Shown: positions 54,656 to 64,000 of the stretch, piece after piece
Numbering within the stretch: the first letter of the stretch is position 1
Layout of the letters: every line of letters starts with the position of its first letter
Assembly (NCBI GenBank): GCA_024449915.1
Contig: JAMZAV010000152.1
Location: 682,001 to 746,000 of the forward strand
Direction of reading: 5' to 3'
Length of the DNA: 64,000 bases
Origin: Sweltsa coloradensis
Taxonomy: Eukaryota; Arthropoda; Insecta; Plecoptera; Chloroperlidae
Program-made: the position numbers and the translations under genes
The notes under the pieces: generated by a model
The model's database searches: none
Told to the model about the DNA's origin: nothing
What the model saw: the letters and a program-made list of their open reading frames with translations, nothing else

Positions 54656-55944
54656 TGCCCGTTAGGGCGCCGCAGCCAAGCCGCGGTGCGCTACACACTC
54701 AAGCACCTTATACACCAAGCAGAGTTGAGGTGATTTCGAGGTGTTACCCAGCCGTCATGTAACGTGATGTGAACTTGAAAACTATCACAATCGAGGGGAT
54801 TTAGGTACCTGACAACACATGCCAAATTTTATTGGGGTACGACCATTCCTTCTTGGTGAAAAAATGTCTTCAAACATGCTCAAAATCACTTTAAGGATGT
54901 TAGCTACTGCTAGCTACTGCTAACATATAATACGTCGGCCCGCGATTCTGACCAGACGGGTGGGGCTACAATGTTCATATTTTACATGGACATTAAGGTT
55001 ATAGAAATATAGTCTCTTTTGAAAAAAAAGTTGAAAAAGTTTGTTGGAAGGCTTCCAAATAAAGGTTTTAAAATAAGCCTTAAACACTTGGCATATAATC
55101 AACAAGTAACCATAGTTACTTGACACTTGTTGACGGTATAAGCAGAGTTAGGCGGGAAAGTGCGATACGTAAACAAATGGCGGACATTTAAAATTTTTCT
55201 TCTTTGTGTGGAACGAGAAAAGGTGTCATTATACTCTCATAAAACAAATCAGAAACCGTCCCTGGCCTAGGCCCAGATGAAGAAAATTATTTATAATACA
55301 ACAGTGTAGGTCTAAAGTTCCATTAGGCTATAGGACTAGATAAATAAATACATGTTTGACAAGCCCTAGGCCTTTCTTAGCCAACCCTAGGCCAGCACAA
55401 CCTTGTTTTGACACTTCCCGCACAAATAACTAGTTTTGATTACTACAAGCCTAATGCAGATAAACAATGGTATGATAGTCCTAGGCTATTCCAAAATTTA
55501 CGGCAATAATAAGCTTTTTCTTTACTTTTAATAAACTCACGAAATCTCCTGTCACTTTTAATAAAAATGTAAAACAAAAGATGGTGAAAATTTTCAATAT
55601 TCTTCTGATTATCTGATGATTTACATGGCTGTGGGTCAAGGCCGTCTAGATATATCGCTTCCCTCGTGTGGGTGCAGTGAAATAGGTGTAAAATTACATT
55701 AGTTGTGCGTTTGTTGTTACATGGGAAAGTTTTAATAGGATGTGAGTTGCCTAGACTTAACCAGTCCTTATACCGTCGTTATACCATGGTTATACCACCT
55801 ATACCCAGGATGTACATGAATCCGGGCCTAGATATTTTACATCCTATTGTTATTGCTAATACCATAAAAATTAAATCAACTTTGATAAAAATATTATATT
55901 TTAACAAATAATTTTGTAATGGAACTTGAAAAAGTAATAAGATC
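54656..55944. other. No gene; Helentron fragment at 54945-55078
   Basis: 54945-55078 (reverse) matches the tandem unit of the 47814 element (GACCAGACGGGTGGGGCTAC, TACATGGACATTAAGG). A TAGCTACTGC duplication lies at about 54901-54920. TAGGCCT/CCTAGGC words cluster at 55260-55490. No gene seen. Confidence 0.5.
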
Positions 55945-56355
55945 ACACACATAACAAAAACTTGTAGAAATACAGCCAAACCTTACACACTCAAAAGGAA
56001 TGAGATCTAAAAAAAGGGCCAAGCTCATCTACCCTTCCACATTTGCGCATTCTTAATTCATAAACGTACAGTGTCCCATAACAGCATCCTCGAAAAGCTT
56101 GGCAAAATAGAATTTGCATGTTTACGTTTAAATTAATTACAAAAAAAGAACTTGGATAAACTACTACGTTAAATTAATAATCGCAAATTCTATTTTGCCA
56201 AGCTTTTCGAGGATGCTGTTATGGGACACTGTACGTTTATGAATTAAGAATGCGCAAATGTGGAAGGGTAGATGAGCTTGGCCCTTTTTTTAGATCTCAT
56301 TCCTTTTGAGTGTGTAAGGTTTGGCTGTATTTCTACAAGTTTTTGTTATGTGTGT
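55945..56355. repeat. Perfect palindrome: 173-bp arms, 65-bp spacer
   Basis: The left arm 55945-56117 and right arm 56183-56355 are exact reverse complements with no mismatch or indel by my reading, including two homopolymer runs. The arms contain AGCTTGGCAAAATAGAATTT and GGGCCAAGCTCATCTACCC. No terminal target duplication and no frame. Identity this high means recent origin, gene conversion, or an assembly fold-back artefact. A transcript across it would form long double-stranded RNA. Confidence 0.95.
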
Positions 56356-56364
56356 TCATCTATT

Positions 56365-56735
56365 CTATACATTGCTAAAAGTAAAATATTACATCTCAAT
56401 AACTATTATATACTATCATCATGGTTATAAATGTAATCATACAATAATGAAAATTAGTTATTATGAAAAATATGTGTTCATACAATAATGACAATTAGTA
56501 ATTATGTAAAAATGTATACATTCAATACTGAAAATTAGAAATTGTGTAAAAATATGTGTTCTTACAATAATGAAGATTTAAAATTATATCTGTACAATAT
56601 TTATTACATGTCAAAACTATTATTTGTTATATAGTTACTTTTTTAATTTTATAATAAACAAGCATTCTTGTTTATTATCCTCTAATAAGAAAGTTTGTGT
56701 GAGGTCTGGCAAAATCATACCAATAACCAATCATT
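56365..56735 (+). repeat. Second copy of the 54180-54655 block, itself partly repeated
   Basis: Four array units (56410-56580), then TCAAAACTATTATTTGTTAT, ATAAGAAAGTTTGTGTGAGG and CTGGCAAAATCATACCAATA. The first 60 bp (ACATTGCTAAAA, CATCTCAATAACTATTAT) reappear at about 56740-56790, so the block is part of a longer tandem duplication. Confidence 0.75.
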
Positions 56736-56864
56736 TATACATTGCTAAAATATGACATCTCAATAACTATTATGTATACTACCATCATGGTTAAATTACT
56801 ATTAAATCCAGCGAATGGTTACTCTGTATGTATCGTATGAGTACAACTCTTGGGAATATGATCA

Positions 56865-57075
56865 CCGCGGTAAGCAGCTGCTGCTGTCGCGCAACGCCGC
56901 TTGACGCTGAGCATACGCTCCTTGTCGATCCTGTCCGCCTGATACAAAAGAGCACTTTCCGAGCTGCACCGTGTTCGTTTGTAACACCCGAGAGTGCTCT
57001 GGCCGCGCGCCAAATACGAATGAATGCATGCATACGAACAAATCAAACCCATCAAACAACCTACGCGCACGTTCA
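56865..57075. other. CpG-rich, G+C-rich island, possible exon or promoter
   Basis: About 210 bp with many CpGs (GCTGTCGCGCAACGCCGC, GGCCGCGCGCC) in A+T-rich surroundings. Four overlapping frames on both strands stay open, which is common in G+C-rich DNA and prevents a coding call. CACCGCG|GTAAGC at 56867-56873 is a good donor-like site on the plus strand. No repeat family matches it in this window. Confidence 0.35.
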
Positions 57076-57142
57076 GTTTACTACTTGCTTGACCTGATTT
57101 CCATCAAGAATCAACAATTACATTTTTTATAAATATTTACAA

Positions 57143-59194
57143 CTAGGAAGCTTCGCAAACGCTTTTTCAGGCGCGTTGTTGGATGAGCGTAATTTTTTAA
57201 AATCGAAAAAAAGCGTAAAATAGAGATTTTCATTAGAAATAATTTTTTGATTACGCTCAAATTTCACACGAATATATAAATTCATAAAATTAAGGTTCTG
57301 TGAAAAAATCATTACAATCGAATAAAACATGTAGGTGTAGTAAGCCGAAGAAATTTAAAAAATAGAAAAAAATCGTAAAATTGCGATTTTCATGAGAAAT
57401 ATTTTTTCGATTACGCTCAAATTTCACACGAATATATAAATTTATAAAAACTAGGGCGCTTCAACCAGTTAGGTCATATTGCGCCGCCTGTGATAATGAA
57501 AGTTAATGATGTTAGAAAAGAAAATGATAGTGATGATAACAATACCAAAACAAAAATTAGTTATTTGAATGGGAATAATGAAATTTAAGAAATGTGTATG
57601 ATGTGAATTAAATGTGATCAAATAAAATTACTTTGAATGAAAAATTTGGAAAGTTTGTGATGTGTGGCTTATTCGAATTCTGGACAATACCACCTCTTCT
57701 ATACATGAGAGTCGAGACGTAGGACGAATTTCATTAGTCACGTGTGTGCATCATAACTATAGGAAAACGCTCAGTTGGACGCGTTGTTGAGCGAGCACCG
57801 GTACGTGCAACACGACCCGAGTACAACATTCCCATAATGTTACATAGGTATACCAATAAGTCTTTAAGGTCTTGACCGATTTAGCTGAAAATTTGTAAAA
57901 TAGGAGAGAATGGATAAAATCCACCGCCATCTAGAGGACCTTGACATCATTTCTTTAGGAAAACTATTTTACTCTTGATTTCTTTTAGGTGACAGTACAT
58001 AGTGACCAGAATTCTTGTGCGACTTTTTGTTGCCATGGTAACGTTACTTTTGTTAAAATGTAATTGCTATCTACACTACTTATCGGATCAAAATAAAATT
58101 AACATATTCGTGACCGGACGGACATTCTAAATGATTTGGCTACCTCAGATTTTGTCGCCGTTTAGTTTTAAAAAAAAACTTTAGATTAACTTTAATGTAA
58201 CTTTATAACTTTTTGAACGATTTTGCCACAAAACTAATGGCATTCAATCGGGAACGAAACTTGCGGATGGTCAAAATTTCAACTCGATCCGAGCCTCCGT
58301 TTGACCGCTATCGTGAGCCAAAAAAGCTGTGCGACTTTCCGTTGCCATGGTAACGGGACTTTGTTATAATGTAATTTCCATCTACACTACTTATCGGATC
58401 AAAATAAAAATAACATATTCGTGATCGGACGGACATTCTAAATGATTTGGCCACCTCAGATTTTGTCGCCGTTAAGTTTGAAAAAAAAACCTTAGATTAA
58501 CTTTAATGTAACTTTTAACTTTTTGAACGATTTTGCCACAAAACTATACAGCAACCCGCCTAGGTGGTATGTACATGTGTGCAAAATTTCAGGTCGATCA
58601 GAGAAACGGTGCGACCTGTATCGAAGCAGTAACAGAGAAAAAAAAAAACAGACATTCGAGCCATAAGAGTCAAGTGGAGACGCTCGCTTCGCTCGCTCAA
58701 TTATTGTTCTTTGAAAAAATCATTACAATCGAATAAAACATGTAGGTGTAGTAAGCCGAAGAAATTTAAAAAATAGGAAAAAATCGTAAAATTGCGATTT
58801 TCTTGAGAAATATTTTTTCGATTACGCTCAAATTCCACAAGAATATATCAATTCATAAAATTATGGTTCTGTGAAAAAACCATTACAATCGGACAAAGCA
58901 TGTAGGTGGCGAAGAAATTTTTAAAAAGTCGAAAAAAATCGTAAAATTGCGATTTTCATGAGAAATAATTTTCCGATTGCGCTCAAAAACGTGGCAGTTC
59001 TAAGTTCAGATATTTCGAAGGTCCCCATAAAAATATTTCATAGCAATCGGAGTATCGGTTTTGCCGGAAACGTGTTAACAGACAGACAAAAATACGAAAA
59101 AAGAAAAAAAGAAGAAAAGAAAAAAAAACATTCCGGATTTTTTTCTCCAGTGTAGTGAAGTGGAATCTTCGCTTCGCTCGCTACGCTCATCCAA
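57143..59194 (-). mobile_element. Helitron/Helentron-like element split by another of its kind
   Basis: The left edge CTAGGAAGCTTCGCAAACGC with GTTGTTGGATGAGCGTAAT and two tandem units lie at 57143-57450. Two more units, AACAGACAGACAAAAATACG, CATTCCGGATTTTTTTCTCC and CGCTTCGCTCGCTACGCTCA, ending CATCCAA, lie at 58701-59194. Left and right portions join smoothly when the 57451-58700 insertion is removed. Confidence 0.85.
57451..58700 (-). mobile_element. Second Helentron subfamily (F), with two candidate 3' ends
   Basis: The right edge GCTCGCTTCGCTCGCTCAA is the 5' end. Two units of about 310 bp (GTTGCCATGGTAACG, CATCTACACTACTTATCGG, GACATTCTAAATGATTTGGC) are internal. The usual 3' end appears at 57757 as CTATAGGAAAACGCTCAGTT (CTATAG in place of CTAG). 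The insertion continues another 306 bp to CTAGGGCGCTTCAACCAG (57451), which has its own GGCGC/GCGCC hairpin. This suggests a bypassed old end and a newly used one. Confidence 0.75.
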
Positions 59195-59261
59195 AAATAT
59201 ATATGTATATAAAATACGTTTTTCGTTGCAAAAATTTAATTTTCTTCATATCAACTACATT
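59195..59261. other. Short A+T-rich spacer
   Basis: Unique A+T-rich bases between the Helentron end and the family B arm. Confidence 0.4.
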
Positions 59262-59460
59262 TTAAGAGGGAATGAAACACATTTGGCAGTTAGCAAATAG
59301 CAATTCGCTCGGCCAAGATGCATCCGACGTATATGAAACTTTGCAAAGTTGGCAATAAAGCATACATGGACAGCCCTGCGGTCATACATTTTCAAAATTT
59401 TGTCTTAATCAGCCAGAAAAAAATCACGAATATAGTCAATTTTAGAGTTTTTATTTATCA
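59262..59460 (+). mobile_element. Family B arm
   Basis: TTAAGAGGGAATGAAACACA, TTCGCTCGGCCAAGATGCAT, ATGGACAGCCCTGCGGTCAT and CACGAATATAGTCAATTTTA match the arm at 13684 over nearly 200 bp. No inverted partner follows. Confidence 0.7.
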
Positions 59461-59712
59461 ATATCAAAATTCGTGAAAACTAATTTATTTTTTGATGAGC
59501 ACATTAGATTTAGAACCTACTAAAAATGGTATATAATACAAAACATTAACTCTTCTAACTTCTACAACAGTACAATATTCTTAAACAATTAAAAACTTCT
59601 CAGACACTAGCGAATACATAAGAACCCACAAAATTATACACAAATTTGTGCCATTTAGTGGGTATTAAAATGAAAAAAAAAATTATTTACATAATAATAT
59701 TCTACAACCATG
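59461..59712. other. No gene seen
   Basis: A+T-rich unique sequence. Confidence 0.45.
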
Positions 59713-59846
59713 ACGCACAGTGGTGGCTCAAGCCTAAAGCGAGCAACTCTGTTTCCGGAGGTCACGGGTTCAAATCCCGTCGAGACCGACAATCCTGACT
59801 GAAGTTTTAATGCGCATTGCACCCTGGGCAGGCTTTCTACGAAAAA
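59713..59846 (+). mobile_element. SINE A, internally deleted
   Basis: GTGGTGGCTCAAGCCTAAAG head, B box GGGTTCAAATCCCG, GAGACCGACAATCCTGACTG, then a jump from GAAGTTTTAATGCG to CATTGCACCCTGGGCAGGCT. About 110 bp of body are missing, leaving a 134-bp SINE with both promoter boxes and the 3' end. Confidence 0.8.
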
Positions 59847-59900
59847 TTATATATAAAATTTAATACAAACAAAACATGAACTCTTATACACAAGCACAAT

Positions 59901-60998
59901 CAGTAGCGATCCAGGAATTCATAACGAGGGGGGGGGGGGGGGGGGGGTAACCAATAATTTCATAGACGTACCGAAGTGTAAGTGGAGGAATTTTCTCCTT
60001 CGAGGTCATTTTGGTGAAAATCTGTGCGTTTTAAAGCATCGCATCACCAACTGTTTATCTACTACTAGGAAACGCTCAGTTGGACGCGTTGATAAGCGAG
60101 CACGTGCTATAGCTAGACCCACAATGCACATTTTTTTAAATTTTAAAATTTGCGACGTTCGCTGTCCACAGGGCCATGTTTCCGATATTATTTATTATTG
60201 CCAAGGTATTTGGGTAAACCCGTATGTAAATCTTTACTTTGTGGATAAAATCCACCGCCATCTAGAGGACCTTGACTCATTGGGAAAAATATTTAAACTC
60301 TTCGGTGACAAATAATAGACTGCTTCCTCGAAAGTATTTTGATTACTTCTAGGTGGCAGTGCATTAGAAACTTCGCGCGTCTTTTCGTTGCCATGGCAAC
60401 GTTACTTTTGTTATAATGTAATTTCCATCTACACTACTTATCGGATCAAAATAAAATTTACATATTCGTGACCGGACGGACATTCTAAATGATTTGGCTA
60501 TCTCAGATTTTGTCGCCGGTTAGTTTGAAAAAAAAACTTTCGATTAACTTTAATGTAACTTTTTAACTTTTTGAACGATTTTGCCACAAAACTAATGGCA
60601 TTCAATCGAGAACAAAGCTTGCGGATGGTCAAAATTTCAACTCGATCCGAGCCTCCGTTCGAACGTTATGGCGAGACATACAAACAAACAAAAAAAAAAA
60701 CAAAACGAGTGACAAATTTTTCCGGCAGAGTCAAATGGAAACGCTCGCTTCGCTCGCTTAAAAATCCTGTTTTTAATCTAAAATTTTTTCTCTTTCAAAG
60801 TCATTTTGGTGAAAATCTGTGCGTTTTAAAGCATCACAATAACCAAATTTGTATCTACTAAAATCCTCTTTTGGTCAGATGGTAATTTGCCTTTAGTTTT
60901 GCGATAAAACAGTTATTCTATATTCTCCATTGAGACGATAATACACTTTTTTGCAAAAGGGGGTTGTTTCCCCCGTCTCTCCCCTTGATACGTCACTA
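59901..60998. mobile_element. hAT-like element with perfect 8-bp target duplication
   Basis: The left end CAGTAGCGATCCAGG and the right end in reverse (TAGTGACGTATCAAGG) are related inverted termini, each followed inward by G-rich sequence (a run of about 20 G at 59928-59947; GGGGAGAGACGGGGG at the right). AGCACAAT lies immediately outside both ends (59893-59900 and 60999-61006). No transposase. Its interior includes a direct repeat of about 75 bp, one copy of which was hit by a Helentron. Confidence 0.85.
60065..60760 (-). mobile_element. Helentron subfamily F copy with visible empty site
   Basis: The left edge CTAGGAAACGCTCAGTTGGA is the 3' end in reverse. The right edge ACGCTCGCTTCGCTCGCTTA is the 5' end. 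One roughly 310-bp unit, AAACAAACAAAAA and TTTTTCCGGCAGAG lie inside. The host direct repeat preserves the uninterrupted site at 60852-60867 (TATCTACTAAAATCCT). The filled site reads TATCTACTA, element, AAAATCCT, so no target bases were duplicated. Confidence 0.85.
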
Positions 60999-61006
60999 AG
61001 CACAAT

Positions 61007-61647
61007 ACGTTTTTAATTATTTAAATACTTCTCGGAAACGAGCAAAACGCGTCGATTAGAACCCTTGAGTGACTGTTCTTATCCAGCAACATGTAATATG
61101 ATGTAATGTTGCAATACACACCACATGCGTGCATCCACCTAGACTTCGCGTGCCCACTCTCATATCGTAACGAGAAACTTTCTTCTCCACACGATCAAGG
61201 CAAGCAAAACTCCAAAGTCAAGGTTGACAATTCCATTCCTATTTCCATCCTGTTCAAGATTACCATTTCTTTCATTTACACCCTAATGTTTTACTAATTC
61301 AAAATTTGCATGTTATGATCATGTGGGATATTTTCAATCTTATTACAGTACTTTCAAATGTCGTGATATTTCATTACGTATCGGTAAAGTTGTGCTATTT
61401 GTTACATGTTGGACACTGGGGCGTGTACGTAAACGTACTCTGAGTTGGTCAAAGCGTGTCGACGATTCAACAAAAAGTGAAATTAGCAATTTCTTGATAA
61501 AGTCGACTAAAATAGACTCACTGAATTTTTCTACATGTGTTATTACCTACTTATAAAATGCTGTACTAATGAATCAGAGAAAATCATTGAACGTAATGTT
61601 GTACTATTCTTTGTTAATCAACTATATTACACTATGCTTTTGACCTG
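61007..61647. other. No gene seen
   Basis: Unique sequence. The 77-codon frame at 61323-61556 is Lys/Ser/Thr-rich without a recognised motif. Confidence 0.45.
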
Positions 61648-61907
61648 TTTTTTTTTTTTTTATCGTGGGAAACCTGTTATAGGGTGCAATTAGCCCCTCT
61701 TCAGGTGAACTAGGTATGTGCGGATAGGAAATTGTGAAGGGATGTCCGAGGGCTGTTTAAGAGGACTCAATCCCTTGCATTCGCCTTAACGACTGAGGAA
61801 AACCTCGGAAAAACCTTCAGTCAGGATTGCCGGTCTCGACGGGATTCGAACCCGGGTCCTCCCGAATCAGAGTCGCGCGCTTAGCGCCCGAGCCAGCACT
61901 GTCGGTG
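61648..61907 (-). mobile_element. SINE A, full length, reverse
   Basis: A poly(A) tail (T14 on the plus strand at 61648-61661), TATCGTGGGAAACCTGTTAT, the CCGAGGGCTGTTTAAGAGGA region, B box (GGGTTCGAATCCCG in reverse) and head (TCACCGACAGTGCTGGCTCG in reverse). It shares the CCTATAACAGG 3' variant with the 44396 copy, defining a subfamily. It lies head-to-head with SINE C, 3 bp away. Confidence 0.92.
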
Positions 61908-61910
61908 ATC

Positions 61911-62342
61911 TGCGGCTCGTTGGTCTCGTGGTTAGCGTCTCTGCTTCCATGCAGAAGGTCGAGGTTCTACTCCCGCTCTAGGTAGAAGTTTTTTAACTTC
62001 TGATTTGTACTCAAGTCCATCAGTTCTTGGGTTAGGAATATGTAAAAAGTGACTTTGGAGCCGTTTTAAGCAACATTGGCACATGACAATTTAATTCTAA
62101 GGTTTTTCCAAATCAGCCTTGTTAATTCTGGTGCTCTCTGCTGTGGAATCGTGTCCAGCTTGATTGATCGGTGTTTCCTACCAAAACATATGCCGGTCTC
62201 TAGCTGATCATTGTTCGCTCGTCGAAGGTGTCAGCGCCTACAGGGTTGGCTTGGTCTGCTTTAAATTTAATGTCACCCAATGAAAATCAGTTCTGTGACT
62301 GTGTGGGTACATTCTAAATACGAATTAATTAATTAATTTAAT
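61911..62342 (+). mobile_element. SINE C, full length, diverged subfamily
   Basis: Head GCGGCTCGTTGGTCTCGTGG, TCTGCTTCCATGCAGA stem, a decayed B box (GAGGTTCTACTCCCG), AGAAGTTTTTTAACTTCT hairpin, GTGACTTTGGAGCCG, CTACAGGGTTGGCTTGGTCT, TGAAAATCAGTTCTGTGACT and a TTAAT-rich tail. The central segment differs from 26519, matching instead the 20548 and 45917 fragments. Confidence 0.9.
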
Positions 62343-62484
62343 AAAGTGATAAATTTCATAGGGCTATGGTGCAACCTAATTGTAAGTTTTCCGATTTTTT
62401 AAGCTTGTGCTATTATACTTTTTAAAAATGGTTTAGGCTCTGGAATATCTTGGTTTAACATTTTACAGAGCACAGCTCCCAAAT
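62343..62484. other. Short unique spacer
   Basis: A+T-rich. Nothing recognised. Confidence 0.4.
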
Positions 62485-62650
62485 AAGCATCACTTTTCTG
62501 TCCGTCCGTCTGTGCGTGTGTCACGTCTCACGATAAAAACCGAACATGACCTCCGATCGACGTGCGTTTTATTTGGTTGTCATTTCCCTTCAAAAAGGAT
62601 GATAGAGAATGATTTTGGTGACCCTGGGGGTCAGGGGGCGTGGCTAGTCT
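62485..62650 (-). mobile_element. Family G copy, reverse
   Basis: CTGTCCGTCCGTCTGTGCGT, GTGTCACGTCTCACG, AACATGACCTCCGATCGACG, GGATGATAGAGAATG and GTGACCCTGGGGGTCA are the reverse of the order seen at 1-221. Confidence 0.6.
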
Positions 62651-63185
62651 GTTTGAAATTGAAATATCAATATATTTCAATGCTAGATAGGAATTTATTT
62701 TGTGTTTTTCGTCAATCTGTTGATTAAGTTGATTAAGTTTGGACACTCTCTTAATTCTCCTCGTGTTATGAATAACATTATGTTTACTATAGTAAACAAT
62801 AATTCTAGCATACGGAGTGAACTTCGTCTTTGTTGTACATCTTCATATAAGATGTACTAACTGGATGTTTATTTTATGTATCAACAGTTCTACATTGAAC
62901 TTGTTTGTTAGGTTGTGATACTCTCGTCATTCAACCATCATTGTTATCAATAAACAAAGTCGAAACTTCTTATGTGTCTGCCATCGGTCTGAAGTCTAAC
63001 TTCAATTAGTTTGTCATCTTCTGTCAGTGTCATATATTTTTTGTTGTATTTTTTTTTTTTTTTACTCGAAAATGGAAACATACTTTTCTGAAACGTTGGG
63101 AATAAAAGTAATTTTCTATAATACTGTGCGTGATATTTTCAGTAAAATTAGTTATATTGTGTTGAAGAAAGAGCAATAGTCGAAA
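62651..63185. other. No gene seen
   Basis: A+T-rich. A small inverted pair, TGTTTACTATAGTAAACA, lies at 62780-62797. A T12 run lies at about 63050. Confidence 0.5.
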
Positions 63186-63270
63186 ACATGTGTCCAGACC
63201 GGGAATCGAATCCGGGTCCTCCGCCATTACGTATAGCGATGCTTTGCCTAGTAAGTTATCGGGTCACTGG
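63186..63270 (-). mobile_element. tRNA-like sequence, probably a SINE head
   Basis: In reverse: CCCGATAACTTACTAGGCAA (A-box side), GCGGAGGACCCGGATTCGAT and TCCCGGTCTGG (T arm CCGGATTCGATTCCCGG). No cloverleaf with paired acceptor ends could be drawn. No second copy in the window, so the family is not named. Confidence 0.45.
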
Positions 63271-63654
63271 GTACATTTCTTTTCAATCGACGCTTGATTT
63301 AAATTGAAACTTAAGTGATTTTGAATTTAACATTTTCATTTGAGTTTTATGACACAACACCTACAGTATATGTGTTGTCAGCGTCGGATATTGATCGGTA
63401 CCCTGCAGACGCGTACTTACAGCTCGGCATATACAATATCATAGTGATTAATGATTAGTGACTAACCGTAGCTCGATGCAGGTAAATGATTAATGACTAT
63501 CGAAAAGTGACAACTCTATTGAACCATGGCCTTTCATTGTTAACGTTCACACGAATTTACTATTGTTAAAGGATTAATTAAGTCTTTTCAGCCAATCAGT
63601 GAACAGAAACAGCAAAAAGTACAATTCACGAACAAGAGTTTCACAAAAATATCG
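63271..63654. other. No gene seen
   Basis: A+T-rich. A GTAAATGATTAATGACTA-type motif repeats loosely at about 63440-63500. Confidence 0.45.
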
Positions 63655-63813
63655 TTTTTTTGTGTCTATGTTTTTGTCTGTTTGTTCGCTCTCTTTACCG
63701 AACAAATGTTATTCCGATCTAGATGACATTTTTTGTTTTTTTTGTGTCTGTGTTTTTGTCTGTTTGTTCGCTTTCCATCGGACAATGCTACTCCGATCTA
63801 GATGACAATTTTT
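63655..63813 (+). repeat. Two tandem copies of an 80-bp unit
   Basis: TTTTTGTGTCTATGTTTTTG with TCTGTTTGTTCGCT and CCGATCTAGATGACA at 63655-63735 is repeated at 63736-63813 with modest divergence. The 68-codon frame here is a by-product. The unit resembles a retroelement or Helentron sub-repeat but no match was found in the window. Confidence 0.75.
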
Positions 63814-63871
63814 AGGGAAACCTTTGAACTCACATTATGCAATGAATTTATGTACAATCGTAGAAATATTA
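63814..63871. other. Short unique spacer
   Basis: A+T-rich bases leading to the last SINE. Confidence 0.4.
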
Positions 63872-64000
63872 TACCGACAGTGTTGGCTTGAGCATTAAGC
63901 GCGCGACTCTGATTCGGGAGGTCCCGGGTTCGAATCCCGTCGAGACCGGCAATCCTGACTGAAGGTTTCTCCCGAAGTTTTTCTCAGTCGTTAATGCGAA
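63872..64000 (+). mobile_element. SINE A, cut by window end
   Basis: TACCGACAGTGTTGGCTTGA head, GCGCGCGACTCTGATTCGGG, B box GGGTTCGAATCCCG, AATCCTGACTGAAGG and TCAGTCGTTAATGCGAA. The sequence is among the least decayed, so this may be a young copy. Confidence 0.92.

Overview
This is a strongly A+T-rich eukaryotic (metazoan) genomic window. I see no complete gene, no rRNA, no functional tRNA gene and no bacterial-style operon. The longest open frames (up to about 147 codons) are simple-sequence translations or lie inside repeats. The window reads as intergenic or long-intron DNA of a repeat-rich invertebrate. The main tRNA-derived SINE family has a body style I associate with arthropods, possibly insects, but that is an impression and no species can be named.

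What fills the window is layered mobile DNA. The families, labelled here for convenience, are: SINE A (tRNA-derived, about 250 bp, about 14 copies or pieces, several broken by later insertions); SINE C (tRNA-derived, about 430 bp, 12 copies or pieces, with a hairpin plus TTTA-rich tail); SINE I and SINE H (tRNA-like heads, H also as inverted dimers); retroposon tails E, O, J, M and G; hAT-like elements with 8-bp target duplications; several foldback/MITE elements, two of them at TTAA; and a Helitron/Helentron-like group whose ends are TTGGATGAGCG or TTGAGCGAGCG at one side and an AACGC...GCGTT hairpin followed by CTAG-T at the other, with internal tandem repeats. Filled and empty sites within the window show that this group inserts without a target duplication.

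Layout: 1-2.4 kb family G, a 7-bp satellite and a foldback element; 2.5-3.6 kb a three-level nest (E in Helentron in SINE C); 4-9 kb retroposon tails and SINEs; 9-13 kb mostly unique DNA with one candidate spliced exon at 9998-10103; 13-20.7 kb SINEs and foldbacks; 20.9-27 kb a degenerate tandem array, family J and unique DNA; 28-30 kb a hAT-like element beside a decayed LINE coding remnant, then a Helentron; 31-38 kb microsatellites, foldbacks and SINEs; 38.5-39.9 kb two opposed blocks of an 11-bp repeat; 42-47 kb SINE A copies with inserted MITEs; 47.8-53.3 kb a Helentron, a tRNA-like foldback and a roughly 180-bp tandem array; 54-57 kb duplicated tandem arrays around a perfect 173-bp-arm palindrome; 57-61 kb nested Helentrons and a hAT-like element with a perfect 8-bp target duplication; 61.6-64 kb SINEs.

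The observations most worth following are the Helentron-like group (including one copy that appears to have gained a new 3' end), the 11-bp foldback array, the perfect palindrome, and the outward-facing tRNA-like foldbacks. The only host-gene evidence is the candidate exon at 9998-10103 and a CpG-rich island at 56865-57075, both weak.
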